DNA from: Sphaerospermopsis aphanizomenoides BCCUSP55
Lineage (GTDB): Bacteria > Cyanobacteriota > Cyanobacteriia > Cyanobacteriales > Nostocaceae
Reading direction: 5' to 3'
NCBI RefSeq assembly: GCF_001586785.1
Contig: NZ_LUFH02000006.1
Location: 1 to 64,000, forward strand
Length of the DNA: 64,000 bases
The notes below the pieces were generated by a model. The model had not been told where the DNA came from. It ran no database searches and was given only the letters and a program-made list of their open reading frames with translations. Made by a program: the position numbers and the translations under genes. Numbering within the stretch: position 1 is the stretch's first letter; each line of letters begins with the position of its first letter. Shown here piece after piece: positions 17,100 to 25,335 of the stretch.

Positions 17100-17765
17100 T
17101 CACCTATTCCCTATTTGTTGAAATAACTCTTGGAAGCTTTTGGAGGGAGTTTCAGGTTTAGCGACAATTTCCACAATTTTATTGCGTGCGGCTGGTTCAA
17201 ACAAAGACTCGACACAAACCTGAGCCACTTTTTGCCGAGGTATGCTACCTTCAAACAAAGTATCTGCGCCTTGCATAACTATGGCATCTGAGTTATCTTC
17301 ATTCTTTAGTCCTCCAGGTCGGACAATTGTGTAAGTGAGGCCACTGTTCTGAATGTATTCCTCAGCTTGCTTTTTCCATACTAAAATTAGCCAAAACAGG
17401 TTAAGGGGATGAAAAAACTGGGACACACACAAAGAAGAAACCAAGATGAAATGCTCAATTTGCTTGGCCTTGGCTGCTGCAACTAAATTTTTCGTACCTT
17501 CAAAATCTACCCTGTAGGGTGCTGTTGGGTCAAAAGATGGACTTGCACCTGTGGCACAAAACAACACTGTACTATCACCCAATGCCGCAGCTAGGCTGCT
17601 TGCTTCTAACACATCACCTATAACTATCTCGACTTCAGGAGATAGAATTGCCTTGGCTTTTTCAGCATCCCGCACCAAAGCACGGACGGGAATATTCCTG
17701 GCTACTAACTCTTGTACTATGCGACGACCTGTTTCACCTGTTGCTCCTGCTACAAATGCTTTCAT
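17100..17765 (-). CDS. NAD(P)-binding Rossmann-fold protein (atypical SDR)
   Basis: Product of 221 residues. The nucleotide-binding motif GATGETGRRI begins at residue 8, followed by the basic ALVRDAEKA region expected of NADPH-binding atypical short-chain dehydrogenases. The family includes plant Tic62-like and cyanobacterial Ycf39-like proteins and quinone or flavin reductases. The Tyr-Lys catalytic pair of classical dehydrogenases is not evident, so a binding or regulatory role is possible. The end QIGNR plus stop lies in the same AGGTGAC-type repeat (17091-17105). The substrate is unknown. Transcribed away from the DUF1997 gene. Confidence 0.82.
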   Translation of the reverse strand: MKAFVAGATGETGRRIVQELVARNIPVRALVRDAEKAKAILSPEVEIVIGDVLEASSLAAALGDSTVLFCATGASPSFDPTAPYRVDFEGTKNLVAAAKAKQIEHFILVSSLCVSQFFHPLNLFWLILVWKKQAEEYIQNSGLTYTIVRPGGLKNEDNSDAIVMQGADTLFEGSIPRQKVAQVCVESLFEPAARNKIVEIVAKPETPSKSFQELFQQIGNR

Positions 17766-17944
17766 AATTGGCGCTATCCTGAGAAACTAATATGTGTTGA
17801 TTTCGTTCTTTATTGTAGTGATTATATGGAGTTGATGACAGATTAATGATTTTTTTGTGAAATTTGTATTTCTGTGAGAAAAAATCCTCCCTGATTGGGA
17901 ATCATTAATATAGACAAACTTGCAAATATACAAAAAGCTCATTT

Positions 17945-18604
17945 ATGGTTACAAACAACTGGGAATTTCAAAATTTGGAAATTACAGAATCAGTTTTACC
18001 AGTAGGTTCGAGTGTTGGGGTAGATGAAACAGTAGTAAAAGATGCTCATAGAGAACCAAGTAAATTTTATAGTCATCATCAAGACTGCATGGAAATGTAT
18101 GCCCCTCTGGAAAAGGTGGCTGAATATCTTAATACTCACTCTTCATGGTTTGCACGGTGCGCTGAACCCATGAGCGTACAACCTTTAGGTGAAAATGGTT
18201 ATGGGTTAGTAATTGGTAAGTTTGGTGCTTTCGGTTATGAAGTCGAACCAAAAATTGGTTTGGAATTGTTAGCCCCAGAGGAAGGTAAATACCGTATCCG
18301 TACAATTCCCATCCCTGACTATCAAGCCCCTGGTTATGATGTGGACTATAATGCGTGCATGGAATTAGTAGAAAGTTGGCCGGAGATGACACGGGTAGAA
18401 TGGAAATTAGATTTGATGGTTGAATTGCATTTTCCCAGATTTATTCAGCGATTACCACATTCGTTAATTCAATCTACAGGCGATCGCTTACTTCATCAAA
18501 TTGTCCGTCAAGTTTCGCGTCGCTTAACCCGTAAAGTCCAAGAAGATTTTCATCAATCTATCGGTGTACCTTTTCCTGTTAATTCTAAGAAAAAGCGTCA
18601 TTAG
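17945..18604 (+). CDS. DUF1997 domain protein
   Basis: Product of 219 residues. The core (about 40-200) has the conserved phrases YAPLEKVAEYLNTHSSWFARCAEPM-type start, GKFGAFGYEVEPKIGLELL, PDYQAPGYDVDYNACMEL, and the Pro-rich FPRFIQRLPHSLIQ, all characteristic of DUF1997, a family shared by cyanobacteria and plant chloroplasts. No transmembrane segment or known catalytic motif is visible. Function is unknown. The upstream gap of about 180 bp presumably holds its promoter. Family assignment is confident; no role is proposed. Confidence 0.83.
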   Translation: MVTNNWEFQNLEITESVLPVGSSVGVDETVVKDAHREPSKFYSHHQDCMEMYAPLEKVAEYLNTHSSWFARCAEPMSVQPLGENGYGLVIGKFGAFGYEVEPKIGLELLAPEEGKYRIRTIPIPDYQAPGYDVDYNACMELVESWPEMTRVEWKLDLMVELHFPRFIQRLPHSLIQSTGDRLLHQIVRQVSRRLTRKVQEDFHQSIGVPFPVNSKKKRH

Positions 18605-18684
18605 TAAAAATAGGGAATAGGGAACAGGGAACAGGGAACAGGGAACGTTTATTTTTATCCTGCCTCCTGCCTCCTGCCTCCTGC

Positions 18685-19155
18685 CTACGCTTGACTCAAA
18701 ATTTTGATCACAATTTCTACACCAGAGAAGGCTTGCCAAATAAATAGCCCTAAAATTCCGAAATTCAACAAAATATGAGTTGCCCGCGCCCAGTTTGCTC
18801 CTTTTTGCATAAAAGGGGAGAGGGAAGCAGAAAAGGCGATCAAACCTGTCATTCCTAAACCTGCTAACAGGTGGGGACCAACAAATAATTTGCCATTATT
18901 GATGTAGGTGACAGCCATACCTCCAATTGAACCAGCTACCATCAAAGCTAAAATGATGGATCCAATTTGGTGGTGTTTAATCGTATATTTGCCTTTAATC
19001 AGTTCTTTTCTTTCTTCTGCTGAAGCATTTCTGGTACGCTGCACTTGCAAACCCAAGTAAGCAGCATAGAGTGAAAGTGCCAATAGTATCCACATGATTA
19101 CTGGGTGAAGGAAGCTCAACCCAAATTTCACTGTTGGAGAAAGTTCCAGGTTCAT
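18685..19155 (-). CDS. DUF4079 family membrane protein
   Basis: Product of 156 residues with four predicted membrane helices (about 15-35, 63-82, 95-113, 127-147). Conserved His residues lie in or beside the helices (FLHPV, KHHQIG, GPHLLAG, ATHILL), a pattern reminiscent of b-type cytochrome or ferric-reductase-like proteins. The family is found in cyanobacteria and plastids. A haem-binding role is inference from the His spacing. Its gene ends next to a run of short tandem repeats (CTGCCTC, 18660-18685). Confidence 0.78.
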   Translation of the reverse strand: MNLELSPTVKFGLSFLHPVIMWILLALSLYAAYLGLQVQRTRNASAEERKELIKGKYTIKHHQIGSIILALMVAGSIGGMAVTYINNGKLFVGPHLLAGLGMTGLIAFSASLSPFMQKGANWARATHILLNFGILGLFIWQAFSGVEIVIKILSQA

Positions 19156-19522
19156 CGCCTTGTTATCCTAATTATTAAATCTTAATAAAAATTAGCATAC
19201 CTTGATTTGGCAGGTTACTCAATTTTGGATTTACGTTAGCGAAGCGTACGCAGCACAGCGAGTATTTTGGATTTTGGATTGACTCCACCCTCAAGTGTAG
19301 AGCTTGAAAATTTGGGATTTACGGACTCCGGGCTTATACCAAATTTTTTTAATCTAAAAACTAAAATTCCCAGTCACGGGTGACAAAAGTTCAGAACTCG
19401 ATATTTTCACAGTGTCTACCCGCTTGTTACAGTGATGAAAAAATCCTGGAAAAATTATGAACACGGAAACAGGACTTACACCCAGCCCTAACAGATAACT
19501 TCTGTGCGTAAGTCCTGTCAAT
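19156..19522. other. Intergenic region with repeats and a palindrome
   Basis: No gene is seen. The region carries a GCGAAGCGTACGCAGC phrase (19240-19260) flanked by two TTTTGGATT phrases, and near the end an inverted repeat at 19469-19518. The latter has 11-bp arms ACAGGACTTAC/GTAAGTCCTGT around 28 nt. It ends just before the stop codon of the minus-strand peptidoglycan-binding protein and could act as that gene's terminator or be a dispersed palindromic element. Confidence 0.7.
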
Positions 19523-20272
19523 CTAACGTTGTTGGGGTAAACGTCTGATAAAAGCTTCCCAAGTCGCACCACCAGCTATACCATCAGGTGTTAAACCATA
19601 ACGAATTTGAGCAGCTTTGAGAGCGGCTTCAGTGGTAGCACCAAAGTCTCCATCTATACTCCCTTTCAAAAAGCCCAAGTTTTGTAGTAGTTTTTGCAGC
19701 TTGACGACTTCTGAACCACGATTACCTAAACGCAAAATCGGCCATCCCTCTGCGGTGTATTGAATGCTGGGATTTTGCTGTTTAAGTGGAGTTGGTTGAA
19801 AAGCAGTATTGTTTTGATTGCGGGCAATGACACTTGGTTTTGGAGCAGTAGGTTTGGGTGCAAGTGTGTTATTAACTCTGGTAGGAACAGTGAAATTACC
19901 AGTTGATATAGGTGGAACAGGATTTGAAGAAGTAATAGTCGCCACTGTTGATACGCCGGGGAAAAGTTTTTGCCATGTGATCGCATCTACAACACCATCT
20001 GGATTTAAACCAGCTGCTTGTTTAAACTGGGAAACCGCCCTAGCTGTACCTTCTTGATAAACACCATCGACTGCACCTGTGTAAAAACCTAAAAGTTTTA
20101 GTGCAGCTTGAAGTTCAGACACCCGATCTCCTTGACTACCAATTTTTAGAGTAGGACGGTTAATGTTGCCTACTGTGCTAACTTGGGCAATTTTGGCTGG
20201 TGCAGCAAATACCGCTACTGCTGAAGTTGCAATGAGAATAGATGTGGCAGTATACAGAAGTAAGTAATGCAT
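19523..20272 (-). CDS. Secreted protein with two peptidoglycan-binding domains
   Basis: About 249 residues from the ATG at 20272, chosen over an in-frame ATG at 20296 because it begins the signal peptide (MHYLLLYTATSILIATSAVAVFAAP, cut after about residue 25). Two PG_binding_1 domains follow: one at about 45-105 (RVSELQAALKLLGFYTGAVDG) and one at about 185-245 (GSEVVKLQKLLQNLGFLKGSIDGDFG). They are joined by a Pro/Thr-rich linker. No catalytic domain is present, so the protein probably acts as a cell-wall ligand or accessory factor. Similar two-repeat proteins are common in Nostocales. Confidence 0.87.
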   Translation of the reverse strand: MHYLLLYTATSILIATSAVAVFAAPAKIAQVSTVGNINRPTLKIGSQGDRVSELQAALKLLGFYTGAVDGVYQEGTARAVSQFKQAAGLNPDGVVDAITWQKLFPGVSTVATITSSNPVPPISTGNFTVPTRVNNTLAPKPTAPKPSVIARNQNNTAFQPTPLKQQNPSIQYTAEGWPILRLGNRGSEVVKLQKLLQNLGFLKGSIDGDFGATTEAALKAAQIRYGLTPDGIAGGATWEAFIRRLPQQR

Positions 20273-20343
20273 AAAACGTCTCTCAGGTAAACACATTCAG
20301 CAATTTATAATAAGGAATAGTGAACAGGGGATTGAGTTGATAT

Positions 20344-20775
20344 TTAATGATTTTGGGAATTGAGGTTTTGTAAAACTCCCTGAAAATACTTACCCCATTC
20401 TGACGCTAAAGAAATTTCTGTAAAGGGAACACGAACTGATTTATTTAGTTCAGAAAATGAAAATTCTAACTCAATCACACGCCCTTTTTGGGGTGGATTT
20501 CCTATTTCTACTTGTTTGTTATCTATCAAAAATTTAATTTCCTGGACATCTAGTAAAGAAAAAGTTTCTAGTTGAATTGGTCCTTGGGGAGTGGGTTTTC
20601 CCCAGGTAACATCATTACCTTTTTGCCCTAAAACGGCATAAATATCATACTTAGCTCGTTCAAACTGTTCTGCCCAAAGGCGATATGCTTCAACTTTTTG
20701 ATACTCTTTTGAACCTTGCCAAGCTAACCAAAAAAATGCCACTAACAGGGGCAACCATAAAAGACCACGTTCCAT
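20344..20775 (-). CDS. Conserved protein of unknown function with N-terminal membrane anchor
   Basis: Product of 143 residues. A single hydrophobic helix (about 5-20, LLWLPLLVAFFWLAW) is followed by a soluble domain of alternating strands rich in charged residues. The orientation suggests an uncleaved anchor. I recognise no domain. It lies between the peptidoglycan-binding protein and the divergent subtilase, but spacing to either does not suggest an operon. The reading frame has normal composition and ATG 20775 is preceded by an AT-rich leader with tandem AATTCGT units. Confidence 0.7.
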   Translation of the reverse strand: MERGLLWLPLLVAFFWLAWQGSKEYQKVEAYRLWAEQFERAKYDIYAVLGQKGNDVTWGKPTPQGPIQLETFSLLDVQEIKFLIDNKQVEIGNPPQKGRVIELEFSFSELNKSVRVPFTEISLASEWGKYFQGVLQNLNSQNH

Positions 20776-21060
20776 AATTAATAATTCGTAATTCGTAATT
20801 CGTAATTGGATACAGGGAATTGGGGACTGGGGACTGGGAAATAGAATTTTTTAATTTTGTAAGGATTCAGGGAACAGGGAAGATAAAAGAAAAATGTTCT
20901 TCATCCTTCATTCTGAACTCCTGATAGCGAAGCGTGGCGTAAGCCATACTCCTGAACTCCTGATAGCGAAGCGTGGCGTAAGCCATACTCCTTCCTTTTA
21001 TCATTTTGAATTTTGAGTTATGGTAGTGTGCAAACTGACAAAGAGCGGTGATGAGTTGAT

Positions 21061-22908
21061 ATGAGAAGACTTATATTATTGGGCTTGTTTGTCATCGGGT
21101 TGGTTGCTGCCGTGTTCGGTTTCCTGAGTGTGCAGGGATTGGCAACCAAAGGTGAATTTGAGACAATTTTGCTGGATTTTCGGGAAGATATTCCAGCAGC
21201 GGTGATTAAACAAGACTTACAAGCGATCGCTCAACAATATAATGTTACACCCCGACTGGATAACCAATTTTCAGATGCTGATCATGTGTATATTATCAAA
21301 GGCGATCGCCAACGTTTGCAAGATTTAAGAAAATCTCCCTTTGCTAAAGCTACAGAGTTCATCGAACCAAATTATATTTACAGGACAGTCCCCACAGGCA
21401 AGGCCACAGCACTAGGTGAACTGTTCCCATCCCCAAACAATGACAATCCCAGTTCTTCATTAATTGGCCCTAACGACCAATATTACAGTAAGCAGTGGAA
21501 TCTGCACAAAATCGGCATAGAAGGCGCATGGACTCGCACCAAAGGCAGCAACATCACAGTTGCAGTCATTGACACAGGTATTACTCAGGTGCGGGACTTA
21601 GCTGAAACCAAATTTGTCAAAGGCTATGATTTCGTCAACGATACAGAAACAGCCAAAGACGACAACGGACATGGTACCCATGTAGCTGGTACAGTCGCCC
21701 AAAGTACCAATAATCAATATGGTGTCGCGGGAGTCGCTTACGAAGCCAGTCTCATGCCCTTGAAAGTGTTAAATACTGATGGTGCTGGTACAGTTGCCGA
21801 TATCGCCGAAGCCATCAAATTTGCCGCCGATAACGGTGCAGATGTGATTAACATGAGCTTAGGTGGTGGTGGTGAAAGCAAACTCATGCAAGATGCGATT
21901 GAATATGCCTACAAAAAAGGTGTAGTCATTATCGCCGCTGCGGGAAATGAAAGTACAGATGGGGCTAGTTATCCAGCCCGTTATCCTCATGTTATTGGTG
22001 TTTCTGCAATTGGCCCAGATGGAGAAAAAGCATCCTATTCTAACTTTGGTGCTGGTGTAGATATCTCCGCCCCCGGTGGTAGCGAAACAGGGACAATTCT
22101 CCAAGAAACCATTGATGAAAACGGCCAAGGCGTATTTTTGGGACTCCAAGGCACAAGTATGGCCTCTCCCCACGTTGCCGGTGTGGCAGCATTAATTAAA
22201 GCCGCCGGAGTCACAGAACCTGATGAAATTTTAAAAGTCCTCCAACAGTCAGCTAGAGTTATCCAAGACGACGGTTTAAATTATTACGGTGCTGGACAAC
22301 TGAACGCCGAAGCAGCAGTGAAATTGGCCAGCGAAGGACAAATTAGTTTTCCCGACTTTTTCCGGTGGTTGCGGGATAACGGCTATCTCAACCCCCGCTT
22401 TTGGATAGATGGCGGTGCTGTAGCTTTATTACCTAAGATTTTAATGGTCATAGGTTCTTACCTCCTCGCTTGGTTTTTACGGGTTTACTTCCCCTTCACT
22501 TGGAGTTGGTCTTTATCCAGCGGTTTAATTTTTGGTAGTTCTGGTTTATTCTTCCTGAAAGGATTTTATATCTTTGACCTTCCCCAGTGGCCTTTCCGGG
22601 TTTTGGGTAGTTCTATACCCGAACTAGGCAATAGTTTACAGGGAACAGGGGTTTTAAATCCTCTCTTTGCCAGTGTACTAATTCCCATCTTGTTAATAGT
22701 ATTGCTGTTAGGACATCCCAATTGGAAATGGTTTGCTGTTGGTTCTACCTTGGGAGTATCAGCTTGTTTAATAGTTAGTGCCATTTATGATCCCGCTGTT
22801 TGGGGATTAGGAGATGGTAACTTGGCGCGTATTTTCCTAATAGTTAATGCTTTACTGTGTTACGGACTAGCACGGTTAGCATTAAAAGACGAAAAACAAA
22901 TAGCTTAA
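21061..22908 (+). CDS. Subtilisin-like serine protease (S8) with C-terminal membrane domain
   Basis: Product of 615 residues. An N-terminal hydrophobic segment (about 1-28) leads to an inhibitor-like propeptide (about 30-110), then the S8 catalytic domain with D171 (VIDTG), H204 (DNGHGTHVAG) and S366 (GTSMASPHVAG). The oxyanion Asn is in AAGNES. After residue about 435 a domain with five or six hydrophobic helices follows (for example LLPKILMVIGSYLLAWF and VLIPILLIVLLLG), which is unusual for a subtilase and should anchor it in the membrane. Likely role: processing or quality control of exported proteins. Substrate unknown. Confidence 0.9.
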   Translation: MRRLILLGLFVIGLVAAVFGFLSVQGLATKGEFETILLDFREDIPAAVIKQDLQAIAQQYNVTPRLDNQFSDADHVYIIKGDRQRLQDLRKSPFAKATEFIEPNYIYRTVPTGKATALGELFPSPNNDNPSSSLIGPNDQYYSKQWNLHKIGIEGAWTRTKGSNITVAVIDTGITQVRDLAETKFVKGYDFVNDTETAKDDNGHGTHVAGTVAQSTNNQYGVAGVAYEASLMPLKVLNTDGAGTVADIAEAIKFAADNGADVINMSLGGGGESKLMQDAIEYAYKKGVVIIAAAGNESTDGASYPARYPHVIGVSAIGPDGEKASYSNFGAGVDISAPGGSETGTILQETIDENGQGVFLGLQGTSMASPHVAGVAALIKAAGVTEPDEILKVLQQSARVIQDDGLNYYGAGQLNAEAAVKLASEGQISFPDFFRWLRDNGYLNPRFWIDGGAVALLPKILMVIGSYLLAWFLRVYFPFTWSWSLSSGLIFGSSGLFFLKGFYIFDLPQWPFRVLGSSIPELGNSLQGTGVLNPLFASVLIPILLIVLLLGHPNWKWFAVGSTLGVSACLIVSAIYDPAVWGLGDGNLARIFLIVNALLCYGLARLALKDEKQIA

Positions 22909-22960
22909 ATAATTGTGTAATGGGGATCTGGGTAAAAAAGAATTAAAAAATCAAAAATTC

Positions 22961-23024
22961 TTCCCTATTCCCTATTCCCTATTCCCTATTCCCTATTCCC
23001 TATTCCCTATTCCCTATTCCCTAT
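22961..23024. repeat. Heptamer repeat (TTCCCTA)n, nine copies
   Basis: Nine near-perfect TTCCCTA units directly upstream of a small plus-strand gene. The same unit recurs at 42178-42217 upstream of the MFS transporter gene. Confidence 0.93.
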
Positions 23025-23032
23025 TTCTCATT

Positions 23033-23260
23033 ATGACTATTACAGTTACAGGCAAAATCGAACGTCGCAATATTGGACTTGGTGCTTGGGCATTTGTAAC
23101 AGATGAAGGTGTTACTTATGAAATTCCTAAAGGCACTGACAAAAACTTACTCAAGTCAGGACAAACAGCCAGAATTACAGGAAAAGTTCGGGATGATTTA
23201 ATGACAATTGCAATGATTGGTTCTGTTTTAGAGGTGCATTCTTTTGAAGTGATAACATGA
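23033..23260 (+). CDS. Small conserved protein of unknown function
   Basis: About 75 residues from ATG 23033. A longer frame from 22913 would translate the TTCCCTA repeat as repeated PIPYSLF and is rejected as an artefact. The protein (MTITVTGKIERRNIGLGAWAF start) is rich in beta-strand-forming residues, with GKVRDD and MIGSVLEVHSFEVI near the end; an OB-like barrel is possible. No motif gives a function. It is not clearly in an operon with the subtilase, whose stop is about 125 bp away across the repeat. Confidence 0.65.
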   Translation: MTITVTGKIERRNIGLGAWAFVTDEGVTYEIPKGTDKNLLKSGQTARITGKVRDDLMTIAMIGSVLEVHSFEVIT

Positions 23261-23412
23261 TTTTGTTGTCAGAATCAGGATGTCGAGGATTTTAGGATTT
23301 TCAGGATAAGAACGCAGATAAACGCAGATAAACGCAGATTGTCTGAATCAGGATATCCAGGATTTCAGGATTTTCAGGATGTTGAATTTATTAATTACTA
23401 CAAAATTCTTTT

Positions 23413-23462
23413 AGTCTGTTTTAACAGACTTTCGCTATGAGACTGGGAATTAATTCCCAGTC
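23413..23462. repeat. Double palindrome downstream of the HTTM-DCC gene
   Basis: Two hairpins lie side by side: AGTCTGTTTTAACAGACT (23413-23430) and a perfect 22-bp palindrome made of arms GACTGGGAATT/AATTCCCAGTC (23441-23462), separated by TTCGCTATGA. I recall this arrangement as a dispersed intergenic element of Nostocales. Its place 7 bp after a stop codon also suits a bidirectional terminator. Confidence 0.7.
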
Positions 23463-23469
23463 GGATTAA

Positions 23470-25275
23470 TTAATTACAAGACTGTTCCAATTTCAGCTTT
23501 TTCTCAACAGTTTGTTCTTCCCCTGGTGGTACTGTTCTTTCATCCATAAAATAAACGTCTAATTTTTCTAATTTTTCCCCTCCTTGATGTTTGTTATTCC
23601 AAGCACGACAGAGATATTTTCCATAAAAAGGATAAAGCTTTTTACCAATAGCACGATTTAGATTAATAAAATAGGTGCGCCATTGCATATTGCGATAAAT
23701 TGCACTTCTGACACCTAAACTTGGTTTATCCCAATTAACAGCATTGCCAAAGCGGAAAATATCAACTTCACTACCATTTTCTAGTTTTCCAGGAACAACG
23801 TGCCAACCATCATCTCTGGGAGGTGCAGGTGCAAAAATACTCCAAGATTGATCAAGTCTTGTTATTCGTCCCATAACTTCTGTGCGTTGCCAAATTTTCC
23901 GCTTAAATAAATCAGGAGCATAACTTTGAATATTCCAAATAGTAGCGTAAATTAAACACACTAAAGCTAAAAGAGTTAAAGTTTTGGATTTACGAACTTC
24001 CAGAGGACGGAATTTGAAAGGTTTAGTAAAATTACCAGCGAACTTACGATTAGATGCGATCGCTTCATAAAATTTTGTCCCTCCTGCCATCACTGGTTGC
24101 CAATTTAGTAAAGGCACTAAAAACTTAAATATAGGAGACAAACTCACCACATAAACAATGCCTTTAAATTTAAAATATCGCTTTCCTTGATAATCCTCAA
24201 TTACCCAAGAATTATTAGCCTCCATATCAGCATAAATATCAGGATATTCCTGCGCCATTAATAATGGTGTTCCTGGCAAAATTAACAGCGTGCGTAAGAT
24301 ATGCACTACTTTTTTACAGAAACCACAATCAGCATCAAAGTAAATCTTTAACCCTTGACGTGCGGGAGTTTGCAAACGCTTTTCCAAATAATCCCAAAAA
24401 GAACTAGGCAGAAAAGCCAACCAACTAAAGGTACTCAAAAATGGGAAAATGCCAATATTTAAAGTTAAACCAAATCCCAAATGCAGACCAATAAAAGTAA
24501 AAACCGTGATAGTTTTAAACAAGTTATTCCGAAAAGGAATAAAAATTGCTAATGGACCGATCCACTCCAACACCAAAGTAATTTGAGTGAATAGCTTCAT
24601 AATGGGCTGAAAATTCAGGAAAAAATGACCTAAATGAGTCACATATTGGTCAAAACTCAAAGCATAATAAACGGCATCACCATCAGTCCAAATGGGACTT
24701 TTAGATTTAATTGCAGCGGAAAAAATATAGATAAAACACTGCTGACACATCAGAGCAAAAGTTGCACCAGAAACCACTGTTGCTGGTAACTGGCGTTGAG
24801 AAGTATTCAGCGCACTGTCAAGGGAATAACGAGCGCCCCAAGGTAAAAACATCGCCCAAAACATGAGAGCGCGTAACACATCATCCCCAGCAAAAATCAA
24901 GGCTGGGTTACGATTGTGCATGGATATTAACAATACCCAAGATGCAATGGTAGCAACTCTAGTGCGATAACCCACCAACATTTGCAACGCGAAAAATGCT
25001 GCCAGTGCAAATAATAACACCTGAAAAATTGGTTCACCACTAATAGCGTGTAAAGACCAATGTCCAGTTTTAGCGATTTCCGCTAGTAAAGTGCGGGGAA
25101 GTACACCATAATCTGTGTAGTGGGCGGTGAGGTCACTAAAGCGAGTAAATAAATCTACGAGAATGATGATGGAAATACCGATGCGAAACGCAGCCAGCGA
25201 TCGCAAATCTAATCCTATAACGGTATCTAGTATTTTTCCCCAGGATGTTTTTGATGTTTCTTGTTGAGTAACCAT
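23470..25275 (-). CDS. HTTM (vitamin K carboxylase-like) membrane protein fused to a DCC thiol domain
   Basis: Product of 601 residues. The N-terminal part (about 25-300) has several membrane helices and the layout of HTTM proteins, relatives of vitamin K-dependent gamma-carboxylase (FRIGISIIILVDLFTRF, then ALMFWAMFLPWGARYSLD). A DCC domain (DUF393) follows, with the DxxCxxC motif DADCGFC (D314, C317, C320), a thioredoxin-like thiol site. A third segment (about 440-601) contains WSIFAPAPPRDDGWHVVPG, common at the end of HTTM proteins. Substrate unknown. It is last in a same-strand run of seven genes, just after an NDH-2-type quinone reductase. A redox link to quinones is only a hypothesis. 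Confidence 0.85.
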   Translation of the reverse strand: MVTQQETSKTSWGKILDTVIGLDLRSLAAFRIGISIIILVDLFTRFSDLTAHYTDYGVLPRTLLAEIAKTGHWSLHAISGEPIFQVLLFALAAFFALQMLVGYRTRVATIASWVLLISMHNRNPALIFAGDDVLRALMFWAMFLPWGARYSLDSALNTSQRQLPATVVSGATFALMCQQCFIYIFSAAIKSKSPIWTDGDAVYYALSFDQYVTHLGHFFLNFQPIMKLFTQITLVLEWIGPLAIFIPFRNNLFKTITVFTFIGLHLGFGLTLNIGIFPFLSTFSWLAFLPSSFWDYLEKRLQTPARQGLKIYFDADCGFCKKVVHILRTLLILPGTPLLMAQEYPDIYADMEANNSWVIEDYQGKRYFKFKGIVYVVSLSPIFKFLVPLLNWQPVMAGGTKFYEAIASNRKFAGNFTKPFKFRPLEVRKSKTLTLLALVCLIYATIWNIQSYAPDLFKRKIWQRTEVMGRITRLDQSWSIFAPAPPRDDGWHVVPGKLENGSEVDIFRFGNAVNWDKPSLGVRSAIYRNMQWRTYFINLNRAIGKKLYPFYGKYLCRAWNNKHQGGEKLEKLDVYFMDERTVPPGEEQTVEKKLKLEQSCN

Positions 25276-25335
25276 ATAAGTTTTTATTTAATAAACTCTT
25301 AGTCTCTTTGCGTCTCTGTGTCTCTGCGTGAGCAT

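Noticed and set aside
22913-23032. N-terminal extension of the small protein at 23033
   Set aside because: It would translate the TTCCCTA heptamers as repeated PIPYSLF; the ATG after the repeat is the better start.
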